From Thermoproteota archaeon (GTDB lineage Archaea > Thermoproteota > Methanomethylicia > Methanomethylicales > Methanomethylicaceae), in NCBI GenBank assembly GCA_004347955.1, contig QNVH01000006.1:4354-9682 (forward strand): a stretch of 5,329 nucleotides of DNA, in the 5' to 3' direction. The notes beneath the pieces were generated by a model, which searched no databases, was not told where the DNA came from, and was given only the letters and a program-made list of their open reading frames with translations. Of the stretch, positions 1 to 4,598 are shown in pieces. Made by a program: the position numbers and the translations under genes. The stretch's first letter is position 1. Each line of letters opens with the position of its first letter.

Positions 1-1260
1 CCCCTCTTTTCAAGGTCCTTCGACTATGCCCCAATCGGCGTAAAAGCCGAACAGTTGCACAAGCGTCACCTTATTGTGGGGGTGGACCCAGGTATGGTCT
101 CTGGTCTGGCTGTCCTTGATCTCAATGGGAACGTGGTCCACCTCTCTAGCGGGAGGGGGATCAGCAGGGGTCAAATAACGCGAATTGTTGCCTCTCTAGG
201 CAGGGCGCTCATCTTCGCGTCGGACGTTCGACCACCCCCCTCCATGGTTCTGAAACTATCAGCGTCCCACAATGCCATCACGTATTTCCCTGAACAGTCA
301 CTTAGAACCTCTGAGAAACTGGAGATAGTTGAAAAGCTGGAACTCGAGCAGAAGATCGAGGTCGCCGACTCCCATCAGCGGGATGCGCTATCTGCAGCAT
401 TTAAAGCCTACTCCTTCTACAAGAATAAGCTTGAGCAGTGTGCCTCACATGTTAAGGAGTTGGGAGTCCAAGTGAATTTGGACGACATTAAAGCTCAGGT
501 CATAAAGGGTATGAGCATCAAAGATGCCATAGCCTCCTCAACAACTCCGCCTCCAGAGAGGCCCTTGCGCAAAAAACGTAAGACTTCGGAGAGGGAGTTG
601 ATCAACGTTCTCGAGAGTAAGCTACTCAACATCCAATCCGAAAGGGACTCGCTCTCTCTCAAGGTAAAGGCCCTTGAGGAGAAGATCGAGGAGCTTGAGC
701 TCGAGTTGCGACTTGCAAAGAGGAAGGAACGCGTGCCAGCCATGCCCGAAACTTACGAGATGGAGCGGCGAATAGGCGCTCTCCTCGGAGAGGTTGCAAA
801 ATTGAGGGCTGACCTTGAATCTGAGAAGACGAAGAATCTAAAAATGCTATCAGAAATGGCCTCGCTTGCCTCTGGGGTCTCTTTGATCTTTTACAAATAC
901 CCCTCACTTAAGGAAACTCTCAGGTCTTCCAGTGAGGGTGGCGTATTGGTGAAAAAAGCTGAGCCCCTGAATGACGACCTCAAAAAAGAACTTAAGCGCT
1001 CGCCACCGAAATTTATAATCGTCCAAGAGGGACAACCCGAAGTTCTGATGTTTGAGCTCGAGATACCAGTAATACCGCTCAGGGAACTCACATTTACGGA
1101 TTATTCAGGTTTCGTCATAGTCGAAAAAAGCTCTTTCGAGCGCGCCATGGAGGTCTCTAGGCAGAAACTCGCCAATTTATCAACAGAAAAAAAGAAGAAG
1201 ATAAAAGCAATGTTCGAAGAATACCAACTCGAGAGGATGAGGGAACTCAATAGAGCGTGA
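1..1260 (+). CDS. COG2433/DUF460 RuvC/RNase H-fold predicted nuclease, 5'-truncated by window edge
   Basis: The frame is open from base 1 with no stop before the first possible start (TTG at 55). The 18 codons before it read like protein (SFDYAPIGVKAEQ), so the real start lies outside the window; 419 residues are visible. Family members I know are about 600-650 residues, so roughly 200 N-terminal residues are missing. Using visible numbering, the RuvC-like domain has GVDPG at 27-31 (first acidic Asp29), SDVRPPP near 74-80 and ADSHQRDALSAA near 122-133, which supplies the late acidic residues. A proline-rich linker (TTPPPERP) and a basic patch (RKKRK) lead into a Lys/Glu/Leu-rich coiled coil at about 195-290. 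A conserved-looking C-terminal domain follows. By family it is a predicted RNase H-fold nuclease or nucleic-acid-binding protein; its true substrate is unknown to me. The residue after GVDPG is Met, where relatives usually have Thr. The 3' end overlaps the convergent SAM synthetase gene by 14 bp. Confidence 0.88.
   Translation, partial: PLFSRSFDYAPIGVKAEQLHKRHLIVGVDPGMVSGLAVLDLNGNVVHLSSGRGISRGQITRIVASLGRALIFASDVRPPPSMVLKLSASHNAITYFPEQSLRTSEKLEIVEKLELEQKIEVADSHQRDALSAAFKAYSFYKNKLEQCASHVKELGVQVNLDDIKAQVIKGMSIKDAIASSTTPPPERPLRKKRKTSERELINVLESKLLNIQSERDSLSLKVKALEEKIEELELELRLAKRKERVPAMPETYEMERRIGALLGEVAKLRADLESEKTKNLKMLSEMASLASGVSLIFYKYPSLKETLRSSSEGGVLVKKAEPLNDDLKKELKRSPPKFIIVQEGQPEVLMFELEIPVIPLRELTFTDYSGFVIVEKSSFERAMEVSRQKLANLSTEKKKKIKAMFEEYQLERMRELNRA
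1187..1193 (-). terminator. Possible T-tract terminator for the SAM synthetase gene
   Basis: Seven A on the + strand give TTTTTTT on the minus strand, starting about 54 nt past the SAM synthetase stop codon and preceding a CTT-rich stretch upstream. Archaeal RNA polymerase commonly terminates at U-rich tracts without needing a hairpin. The tract also encodes the KKKKK-rich end of the opposite gene, so its composition may have a coding explanation instead. Confidence 0.3.
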
Positions 1261-2464
1261 ATTTCCTCTGAAGTATGCCCTCCGTTATCTTGTCTATCTG
1301 GTCAAACTCTTCATTCACTATGGACTCGATCTCGCTTTGGAGCCCGCTCGTCAGCACACTCCCGCCCTCGAGCAGTAACTGGACATTGGTCATATGCGGG
1401 TCGTCTATTGGTCTTCCTATCTGGCTGACGATCTTCACGTAAGCCTCTTTAACCCCTTTTAATTCGGCTACCTTGTTGGCTATTATTACTGCCATCACGT
1501 TGTAGATCTTGCCTATGTGACTCACAGGGTTCTTTCCAGCCGTCGCCTCAAGCGACATGGGCCTTGAAGGGGTTATGAGCCCGTTGACCCTGTTGCCCCT
1601 TCCGGTCTCACCATCATCACCCATCTCTGCGGAGGTCCCAGTTACGGTTATGTAGACTACCCCCAGGTCCGGTCTGTCTGCGTTGTTCAGGTATATCTCG
1701 ACTGGCAAATCGCTCTTCTTGGCGACGAAGTCCTCCAGCTCCTTCTTGAGCTGCTCCTTGACAGATATGTAGTGATCTAAGTCCGGAATCAGTTTTGAAA
1801 CCATTGCTACGGCAAGCGTGAGTTTGATCTCCCTCCCGCTCCTTAACCCCATCACTTTGACGTCCTCGCCGACCTCCGGCAGCCTCTTTCTCATGTACGG
1901 CGAGTTCACGAACCTCTCCGTCTCATAGACCACCCTTTCTAGGGAATCCAATGGCGCATATGCCACACCAAAGGATGTGTCATTTGAGCACTTGTTCTCC
2001 CTTCTCGCCTCATAGTTGCAGACCAGATCTGCAGAGCCCTTTCCTACCCTATGATCGACGATTACGTGAGTCTCGGGATTCAGAAAACGCAGGTTCTCCC
2101 GAATCCAGTTCTTCGCCGACTCAACCGCAACTCTTCCTACCGGGATATACTCCTTTACCCCGTTGTTCGATACCTCTGTTGTGGCTCTCCCTGACATCAG
2201 TATGTATATGGGTGTTAAGACTTCCCCTCCGCCGAACCTTACGTTTGCCTGACCACCAACTAACAGCACCTTGTCGACATTGTGGTGCAGGATCTGACCG
2301 AACCTCTCCTTGTAGACCTTGCAGAGCTGGAGGCTGAACTCTTCGGACAGGCTGTCCGCTATATAATCCGGATGGCCTAGCCCCTTCCGCTCCACAAACT
2401 CTACGCTATGCAACTCGACCGACTGCTGGTTGAGCCTCTCGATTACGACGTTTCTATTGGCCAA
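1247..2464 (-). CDS. mat: S-adenosylmethionine synthetase, archaeal type (methionine adenosyltransferase)
   Basis: This cytosolic enzyme makes S-adenosylmethionine from methionine and ATP, releasing phosphate and diphosphate. The 405 residues match the usual archaeal length of about 400, and the archaeal rather than bacterial MetK signature is clear. [13 protein letters not shown] at 25-37 carries the His-Pro-Asp of the nucleotide/metal site. [14 protein letters not shown] lies at 67-80. The long conserved block from [10 protein letters not shown] at 276 through [12 protein letters not shown] and RPMSLEA to [13 protein letters not shown] ending near 322 looks intact. The start is TTG: the codon just before it in frame is TGA. 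A GGTG ribosome binding site lies 6 nt upstream, and the protein opens [14 protein letters not shown] as relatives do. A nearby ATG at 2468 is in another frame and stops after four codons. The gene lies 107 bp downstream of lsm and probably has its own promoter. Its stop codon lies inside the convergent COG2433 gene. Confidence 0.97.
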   Translation of the reverse strand: MANRNVVIERLNQQSVELHSVEFVERKGLGHPDYIADSLSEEFSLQLCKVYKERFGQILHHNVDKVLLVGGQANVRFGGGEVLTPIYILMSGRATTEVSNNGVKEYIPVGRVAVESAKNWIRENLRFLNPETHVIVDHRVGKGSADLVCNYEARRENKCSNDTSFGVAYAPLDSLERVVYETERFVNSPYMRKRLPEVGEDVKVMGLRSGREIKLTLAVAMVSKLIPDLDHYISVKEQLKKELEDFVAKKSDLPVEIYLNNADRPDLGVVYITVTGTSAEMGDDGETGRGNRVNGLITPSRPMSLEATAGKNPVSHIGKIYNVMAVIIANKVAELKGVKEAYVKIVSQIGRPIDDPHMTNVQLLLEGGSVLTSGLQSEIESIVNEEFDQIDKITEGILQRKFTLY

Positions 2465-2510
2465 TCATGCCACCGCCTTGCCATGTGGTAAATATTCACA
2501 ATTACTATTT

Positions 2511-2552
2511 ATTGTTATCCTTGTTACAATATTATTACTATTAGTATATTTT
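2511..2552 (-). promoter_or_regulatory. Putative SAM synthetase promoter region
   Basis: The 107-bp gap between lsm and the SAM synthetase gene is very AT-rich over about 2488-2552. Read on the minus strand it holds AAATATAC (2551-2544) and TAATAATATT (2537-2528), either of which could be a TATA box, followed by GATAACAAT (2519-2511). The same nonamer occurs 11 nt after TAATAA in the lsm promoter, against 12 nt here. Initiation near the nonamer would give a leader of about 45-55 nt. The region also holds a direct repeat ATTACTATT (+ strand 2501-2509 and 2534-2542) and the small palindrome TTGTTACAA at 2521-2529. Which box is used cannot be decided from sequence. Confidence 0.4.
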
Positions 2553-2571
2553 GGGACTGTCAACAAAGCCC

Positions 2572-2799
2572 CTATGTGCTGGTCCTAATGTAGAGGATGT
2601 TGTTTCCCCTGACCAAGATCTTTCCGTACTTTGCAACAGGATTGCCGTCGTCTACTGCTTCGACAGCGTCCACAAGTATGAGGTTCATTGTCTGGTCGTA
2701 CTTAACCAAATTCCCGATATATTCATGCCCGTCCTTTAGCTTTACCAAAATCTGGTTGTGCAGGGCTTTGTTCAGAAGCCTCAACGGCTCGCTAGGCAT
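2572..2799 (-). CDS. Sm-like archaeal protein (Lsm/SmAP)
   Basis: This is a 75-residue single-domain Sm fold protein. Archaeal Lsm proteins form rings, usually heptamers, that bind U-rich RNA; their exact cellular role is unsettled. The Sm1 motif spans about residues 8-47, including HNQILVKLKDG, the Gly in YIGNL and the signature YDQTMNLIL with Asp35 and Asn39. The Sm2 motif is KILVRGNNILYIR at 60-72, with Arg64-Gly65-Asn66 forming the expected RNA-binding pocket. The start is ATG with a GGTG ribosome binding site 7 nt upstream, and the stop is TAG. In many archaea an lsm gene is followed by rpl37e; here the next gene on the strand is SAM synthetase, and the gap is too small to hold L37e. A TATA-like box lies about 38 bp upstream of the start, so the gene probably has its own promoter. 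Confidence 0.95.
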   Translation of the reverse strand: MPSEPLRLLNKALHNQILVKLKDGHEYIGNLVKYDQTMNLILVDAVEAVDDGNPVAKYGKILVRGNNILYIRTST

Positions 2800-2810
2800 C
2801 TATTTACACC

Positions 2811-2842
2811 ATTGTTATCATCGGGATCACTTATTATAAAAA
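2811..2842 (-). promoter_or_regulatory. Putative lsm promoter
   Basis: On the minus strand, TTTTTATAATAA (2842-2831) contains the TATA-like core TTTATAAT, centred about 38 nt before the lsm ATG. Initiation about 25 nt downstream would fall in GATAACAAT (2819-2811), leaving a leader of 12-20 nt that includes the GGTG ribosome binding site. Just upstream are the small inverted repeat CCTG-TCG-CAGG (2843-2853) and a second, palindromic TATA-like CTTTATAAAG (2855-2864). These could be an operator and an alternative box. The T-run could also help end transcripts from the methyltransferase locus, whose stop is at 2899. Confidence 0.5.
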
Positions 2843-2898
2843 CCTGTCGCAGGACTTTATAAAGGGCTGCACACTCGCAAAATAACTACTTAACCTCT

Positions 2899-3210
2899 TC
2901 AAAGACTCCCTTTCTTACCTACACAAAAGAAATCCTTCATTCCATCTAGATCGTATATTTCTGTTCCCTTCGGCAGACCGTTAGGAAGATTGGCTTTTTT
3001 TATTATGCTTATCCCGAAAGATCCTTGGTCCTTGAGGACTCTCAGTATCTCAGAGATCGCCTTTTCCTGGCCTCCTGTCAACTGCAAAGCGGTTACACTC
3101 ACGACAATGTCCACGCTCCCGCCCCTAATGGGAAGAAACTCAGCATCCGCTAGGATGAGCTCTACGTTGCCCTTTATTCCTCCACAGGGTTTTGTTGCGA
3201 CTCTGAACTT
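2899..3210 (-). pseudogene. C-terminal half of the interrupted SAM-dependent methyltransferase (out of frame with its N-terminal half)
   Basis: This frame is open from just after a TGA at 3213-3211 to the TGA at 2899-2901. It encodes the second half of the class I fold missing from the upstream reading frame: GNVELILADAEFLPI (the strand-3 acidic motif, about 3171-3127), GGSVDIVVSVTALQL (motif of strand 4), then EILRVLKDQGSFGISIIKK (post-motif helix and strand 5). No ATG, GTG or TTG precedes this material in frame until a GTG at 3114, which would delete strand 3. Independent translation into a functional protein is therefore unlikely. It would be read only by a -1 shift from the upstream frame, by loss of the inserted segment, or if one base is missing from the assembly. 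After the strand-5 region the protein runs about 30 more residues and ends in GKKGSL. Confidence 0.72.
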
Positions 3211-3321
3211 TCACCTCCCATAGCCTTTCCCAAAACTTCTGCCTTTATTTCTGCGCCCCCTTCCACTTCTGTTTCAGCTCCTACCTCCGTTACCCCCGCA
3301 CACGGTCTCACAACGCCCTTT
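3169..3321 (-). repeat. 7-bp direct repeats (GCCCTTT, + strand) bounding a 146-bp insertion in the methyltransferase gene
   Basis: Identical GCCCTTT copies lie at 3169-3175 and 3315-3321, 146 bp apart start to start. Deleting one copy plus the intervening DNA (3169-3314) joins codon GGC of residue 82 to AAC, restoring one frame across the methyltransferase: 516 bp, 171 codons plus stop. The segment is open for 46 codons in the upstream frame and encodes an Ala/Gly/Glu/Val-rich acidic peptide with a loose internal repeat (GAETEVEG, GAEIKAEVLG). A third imperfect copy, GCCTTTATT, sits at 3241-3249, roughly midway. No terminal inverted repeats are evident, so a transposable origin is not shown. 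The repeats could be a target-site duplication, or the ends of a slipped-strand duplication or insertion. Confidence 0.6.
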
Positions 3322-3560
3322 GCCCTCTTCTTAGCCTCCCTCAGCATGTTTAATGAAATGTCCACTCCAACGATGAGTCCACAATTAACTTTCTCGAATA
3401 GTAAACCGGTGCCGCATCCCACATCCAGCAGGACGTCTTTCTCTTTAGGTTTGAGCTTACCTAGTAGAAAACTGATCTTCGGCACCTGCTCCTCTTTGTA
3501 CCTCTCGTCGTAAAGGTGCGCTGTTGCGTTATAGTCCCTCAGCAGGTCTAATTTTCCCAT
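3174..3560 (-). CDS. N-terminal half of class I SAM-dependent methyltransferase, disrupted by insertion and frameshift
   Basis: The frame starts at an ATG with GAGGG 4 nt upstream and gives 128 residues. Residues 1-82 are a typical small archaeal class I (methyltransferase type 11-like) start: LLRDYNATAHLYDERY, then motif I VLLDVGCGTG at 43-52 for SAM binding, then motif II VGVDIS at 64-69 with acidic Asp67, then NMLREAKKRAKG. After Gly82 family resemblance stops. The next 46 residues are acidic and low in complexity (TEVGAETEVEGGAEIKAEV, then GGESSESQQNPVEE) and end at TAA. The missing half of the fold is intact just downstream in the -1 frame. Excising 146 bp between two GCCCTTT repeats joins them into a 171-residue protein reading RAKG-NVELILADAEFLP. 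The methylated substrate is unknown. As it stands the product lacks strands 3-7 and should be inactive unless recoding occurs. It is divergent from alba, with 74 bp between starts. Confidence 0.8.
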   Translation of the reverse strand: MGKLDLLRDYNATAHLYDERYKEEQVPKISFLLGKLKPKEKDVLLDVGCGTGLLFEKVNCGLIVGVDISLNMLREAKKRAKGVVRPCAGVTEVGAETEVEGGAEIKAEVLGKAMGGESSESQQNPVEE

Positions 3561-3570
3561 ATCGCCCTCA

Positions 3571-3600
3571 AAAACTTAAAATATCGATTTAATTAACTTA
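3571..3600. promoter_or_regulatory. Divergent promoter region between the methyltransferase locus and alba
   Basis: This AT-rich stretch lies between two divergent starts (3560 on minus, 3635 on plus). On the + strand, TTAAAATAT (3576-3584) is TATA-like. Initiation about 25 nt downstream would fall near 3607-3610 and give alba a leader of about 25-28 nt containing its GGGGGGAG ribosome binding site. On the minus strand, the palindromic TTAATTAA (3596-3589) could serve the methyltransferase, with a leader of only a few bases. The two boxes lie so close that the genes may compete for or share factors. Confidence 0.4.
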
Positions 3601-3634
3601 TTTGCTGCAAACCAATACCACCGGGGGGAGCTTT

Positions 3635-3964
3635 TTGTCAGAGGCGCAAAAAACTGAAGCACAAAGTGCAGAAAAACCGCCAATGCCAAAAGACGTCATT
3701 TTAGTTGGAAAGAAGCCTGTTATGAGCTATGCCATGGCAGCGCTGATGCAACTCAGCAACAGCGGAACCATAACCATAAAGGCAAGGGGGAGGGCCATCT
3801 CGCGTGCGGTTGATGTGGCAGAGGTTGTCTCAAAGAGGTTCCTCAGTGGCAATGCGGTCGTAAAATCCGTCAGCATAGGCACTGAGACCGTCGGAGATCC
3901 GCCGAAGAACGTCTCAATAATAGAGATCAAGATCTCTGGGAAGCCAGGCAAGAAGCAGGAATGA
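3635..3964 (+). CDS. albA: Alba DNA/RNA-binding chromatin protein
   Basis: Alba dimers coat DNA and also bind RNA; they are major chromatin proteins in many archaea. The Alba fold is complete: DVILVGKKPVMSYAMAAL begins near residue 20, with Lys26-Lys27 corresponding to the paired lysines whose first member is acetylated in Sulfolobus. IKARGRAISRAVDVAEVV lies around 48-65, the hairpin region VVKSVSIGTETVGDPPKN at 75-92 and the last strand VSIIEIKIS after it. The upstream in-frame TTG at 3602 would give 120 residues. I prefer TTG at 3635 (109 residues) because GGGGGGAG ends 4 nt before it, the protein then opens MSEAQ, and the longer form would leave only 41 bp for two promoters. An internal ATG at 3683 would give the 93-residue core but has no ribosome binding site. 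The roughly 18-residue N-terminal tail is polar and probably disordered. A T-rich terminator follows. Confidence 0.95.
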   Translation: MSEAQKTEAQSAEKPPMPKDVILVGKKPVMSYAMAALMQLSNSGTITIKARGRAISRAVDVAEVVSKRFLSGNAVVKSVSIGTETVGDPPKNVSIIEIKISGKPGKKQE

Positions 3965-4010
3965 CCGGCAAGGGTCGTTGAAGGGTAAGCACCTTTCCAC
4001 TCACAGTACC

Positions 4011-4022
4011 TTTCCTTTTTTT
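4011..4022 (+). terminator. T-rich terminator after alba
   Basis: TTTCCTTTTTTT begins 47 nt past the alba stop codon. U-rich tracts without a stable hairpin are the usual intrinsic termination signal of archaeal RNA polymerase. No other + strand gene lies between alba and this tract, so it is assigned to alba. Confidence 0.55.
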
Positions 4023-4123
4023 GGCTCTAGGAAACCCATGACTTCTTTTCCGAGACGGTATGAACGGGCTTCACATTCTTTCGCAAGGAAGCTCATGGGA
4101 TTTATCCATGGGTGGCTGACGAA

Positions 4124-4399
4124 CTATCCGCCTGCCACGGGTGGAAATATTGAGATACAGTCCCCATCGCTCAACTCTGTCTCAAGCCCTCTCAGTTCCC
4201 TTACATCTCTACCGTTCACCAAAATCTTAACCATCTCCTTGACTTTATCCCCTTCCATCACCGCGTCCCTGAAGACCTCCCCGAACCTCTCTATGAGGGC
4301 TAGGACGGCGTCACCCACCGTATCCGCGCAGTTCAATTCCACAGAGTTAGTACCCAGAAGATCTCTGAGTGTTGCGAAGAACTCCACCCTTATTGCCAT
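4124..4399 (-). CDS. moaD: MoaD/ThiS-family sulfur carrier protein (molybdopterin synthase small subunit-like)
   Basis: This is a 91-residue ubiquitin-fold protein ending in the diagnostic Gly-Gly (IFPPVAGG, then TAG). In this family the terminal Gly is adenylated and thiocarboxylated by a MoeB/E1-like enzyme. It then gives sulfur to form the dithiolene of molybdopterin or tungstopterin. Visible features are the first strand IRVEFFATLRDLLG, a helix around 28-40, and MVKILVNGRDVRELRGLETELSDGD leading to the C-terminal strand, all typical of archaeal MoaD. The frame can be extended upstream to an ATG at 4444 (106 residues). ATG at 4399 is chosen because GGGGGAG sits 5 nt before it and MAIRVEFF is the family-like start. 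It diverges from an AOR gene; AOR needs a tungstopterin, and moaD-like genes often accompany aor genes in archaea, which supports a cofactor role. A SAMP-like protein modifier or another sulfur-transfer role remains possible. Confidence 0.92.
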   Translation of the reverse strand: MAIRVEFFATLRDLLGTNSVELNCADTVGDAVLALIERFGEVFRDAVMEGDKVKEMVKILVNGRDVRELRGLETELSDGDCISIFPPVAGG

Positions 4400-4464
4400 A
4401 AGATCTCCCCCTCGCCCTCCATCCCGCCATATCATATCCCACATGCCTGCCCTTATTCCTTTTT

Positions 4465-4490
4465 TTGTTCCATCTTAAAATCGGGAACAA
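4465..4490. promoter_or_regulatory. Inverted repeat TTGTTCC-N12-GGAACAA, candidate operator between moaD and aor
   Basis: A perfect 7-bp inverted repeat (4465-4471 and 4484-4490) flanks a 12-bp spacer holding CTTAAAATC, which reads as TATA-like GATTTTAAG on the minus strand. The arms would therefore lie on both sides of a possible moaD TATA box. Minus-strand initiation would fall near 4450, about 50 nt before the chosen moaD start. The arm spacing suits a dimeric helix-turn-helix regulator. A second AT-rich minus-strand box, GATATGATATGG (4441-4430 region), could be the real moaD promoter instead. On RNA the arms could form a 7-bp stem, but there is no coding context for an attenuator. Confidence 0.45.
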
Positions 4491-4552
4491 GTAACCCCGA
4501 AATCTCACCGGGCGTACCTATCAGAGACTGAATTGCAAAACACATTTCGACA

Positions 4553-4566
4553 AGTATAAGTATTAT
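4553..4566 (+). promoter_or_regulatory. Putative aor TATA box
   Basis: AGTATAAGTATTAT contains TATAAG (4555-4560), about 40 nt before the aor ATG. Initiation about 25 nt downstream would give a leader of roughly 16 nt carrying the GAGGG ribosome binding site at 4588-4592. The TATA-like sequence inside the upstream palindrome (4474-4482) would instead give a leader of about 95 nt. Confidence 0.45.
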
Positions 4567-4598
4567 CCACATTTTATGAGTAGTCCAGAGGGAATTTC

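Noticed and set aside
1951..2337. 128-codon open frame on the + strand inside the SAM synthetase gene
   Set aside because: It is a shadow of a clearly conserved gene on the minus strand. Its translation is rich in Ser, Pro, Arg and Cys with no family resemblance.
2469..2571. SAM-responsive riboswitch in the SAM synthetase leader
   Set aside because: The leader is short, AT-rich and lacks the paired stems of known SAM riboswitch classes, which are bacterial. It reads as an ordinary promoter region.
2551..2839. Two overlapping + strand frames of 62 and 80 codons across lsm
   Set aside because: They are antisense shadows of the Sm motifs, without ribosome binding sites or family resemblance.
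3169..3321. Translational bypassing (ribosome hop) between the matched GGC codons
   Set aside because: Take-off and landing codons match, but the take-off codon is not followed by a stop, and the gap is far longer than the 50-nt T4 gene 60 case. No support beyond the repeat itself.
3165..3325. The methyltransferase insert as an archaeal BHB (bulge-helix-bulge) protein intron
   Set aside because: CGTTG at the 5' junction can pair with CAACG at the 3' junction, but the outer exon-exon and intron-intron helices needed on both sides of the 3-nt bulges do not form. The repeat-bounded insertion explains the sequence better.
4091..4112. Hairpin-like CATGGGATTTATCCATG just after moaD as a terminator
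   Set aside because: The stem is about 6 bp with a bulged G and no T-run follows on the minus strand. Archaeal termination does not depend on such hairpins.
3978..4478. 166-codon open frame on the + strand across the moaD gene
   Set aside because: It covers the antisense of moaD and the alba terminator. Its composition is Ser/Pro/Thr-rich and it resembles no family; moaD with its Gly-Gly end is the real gene.
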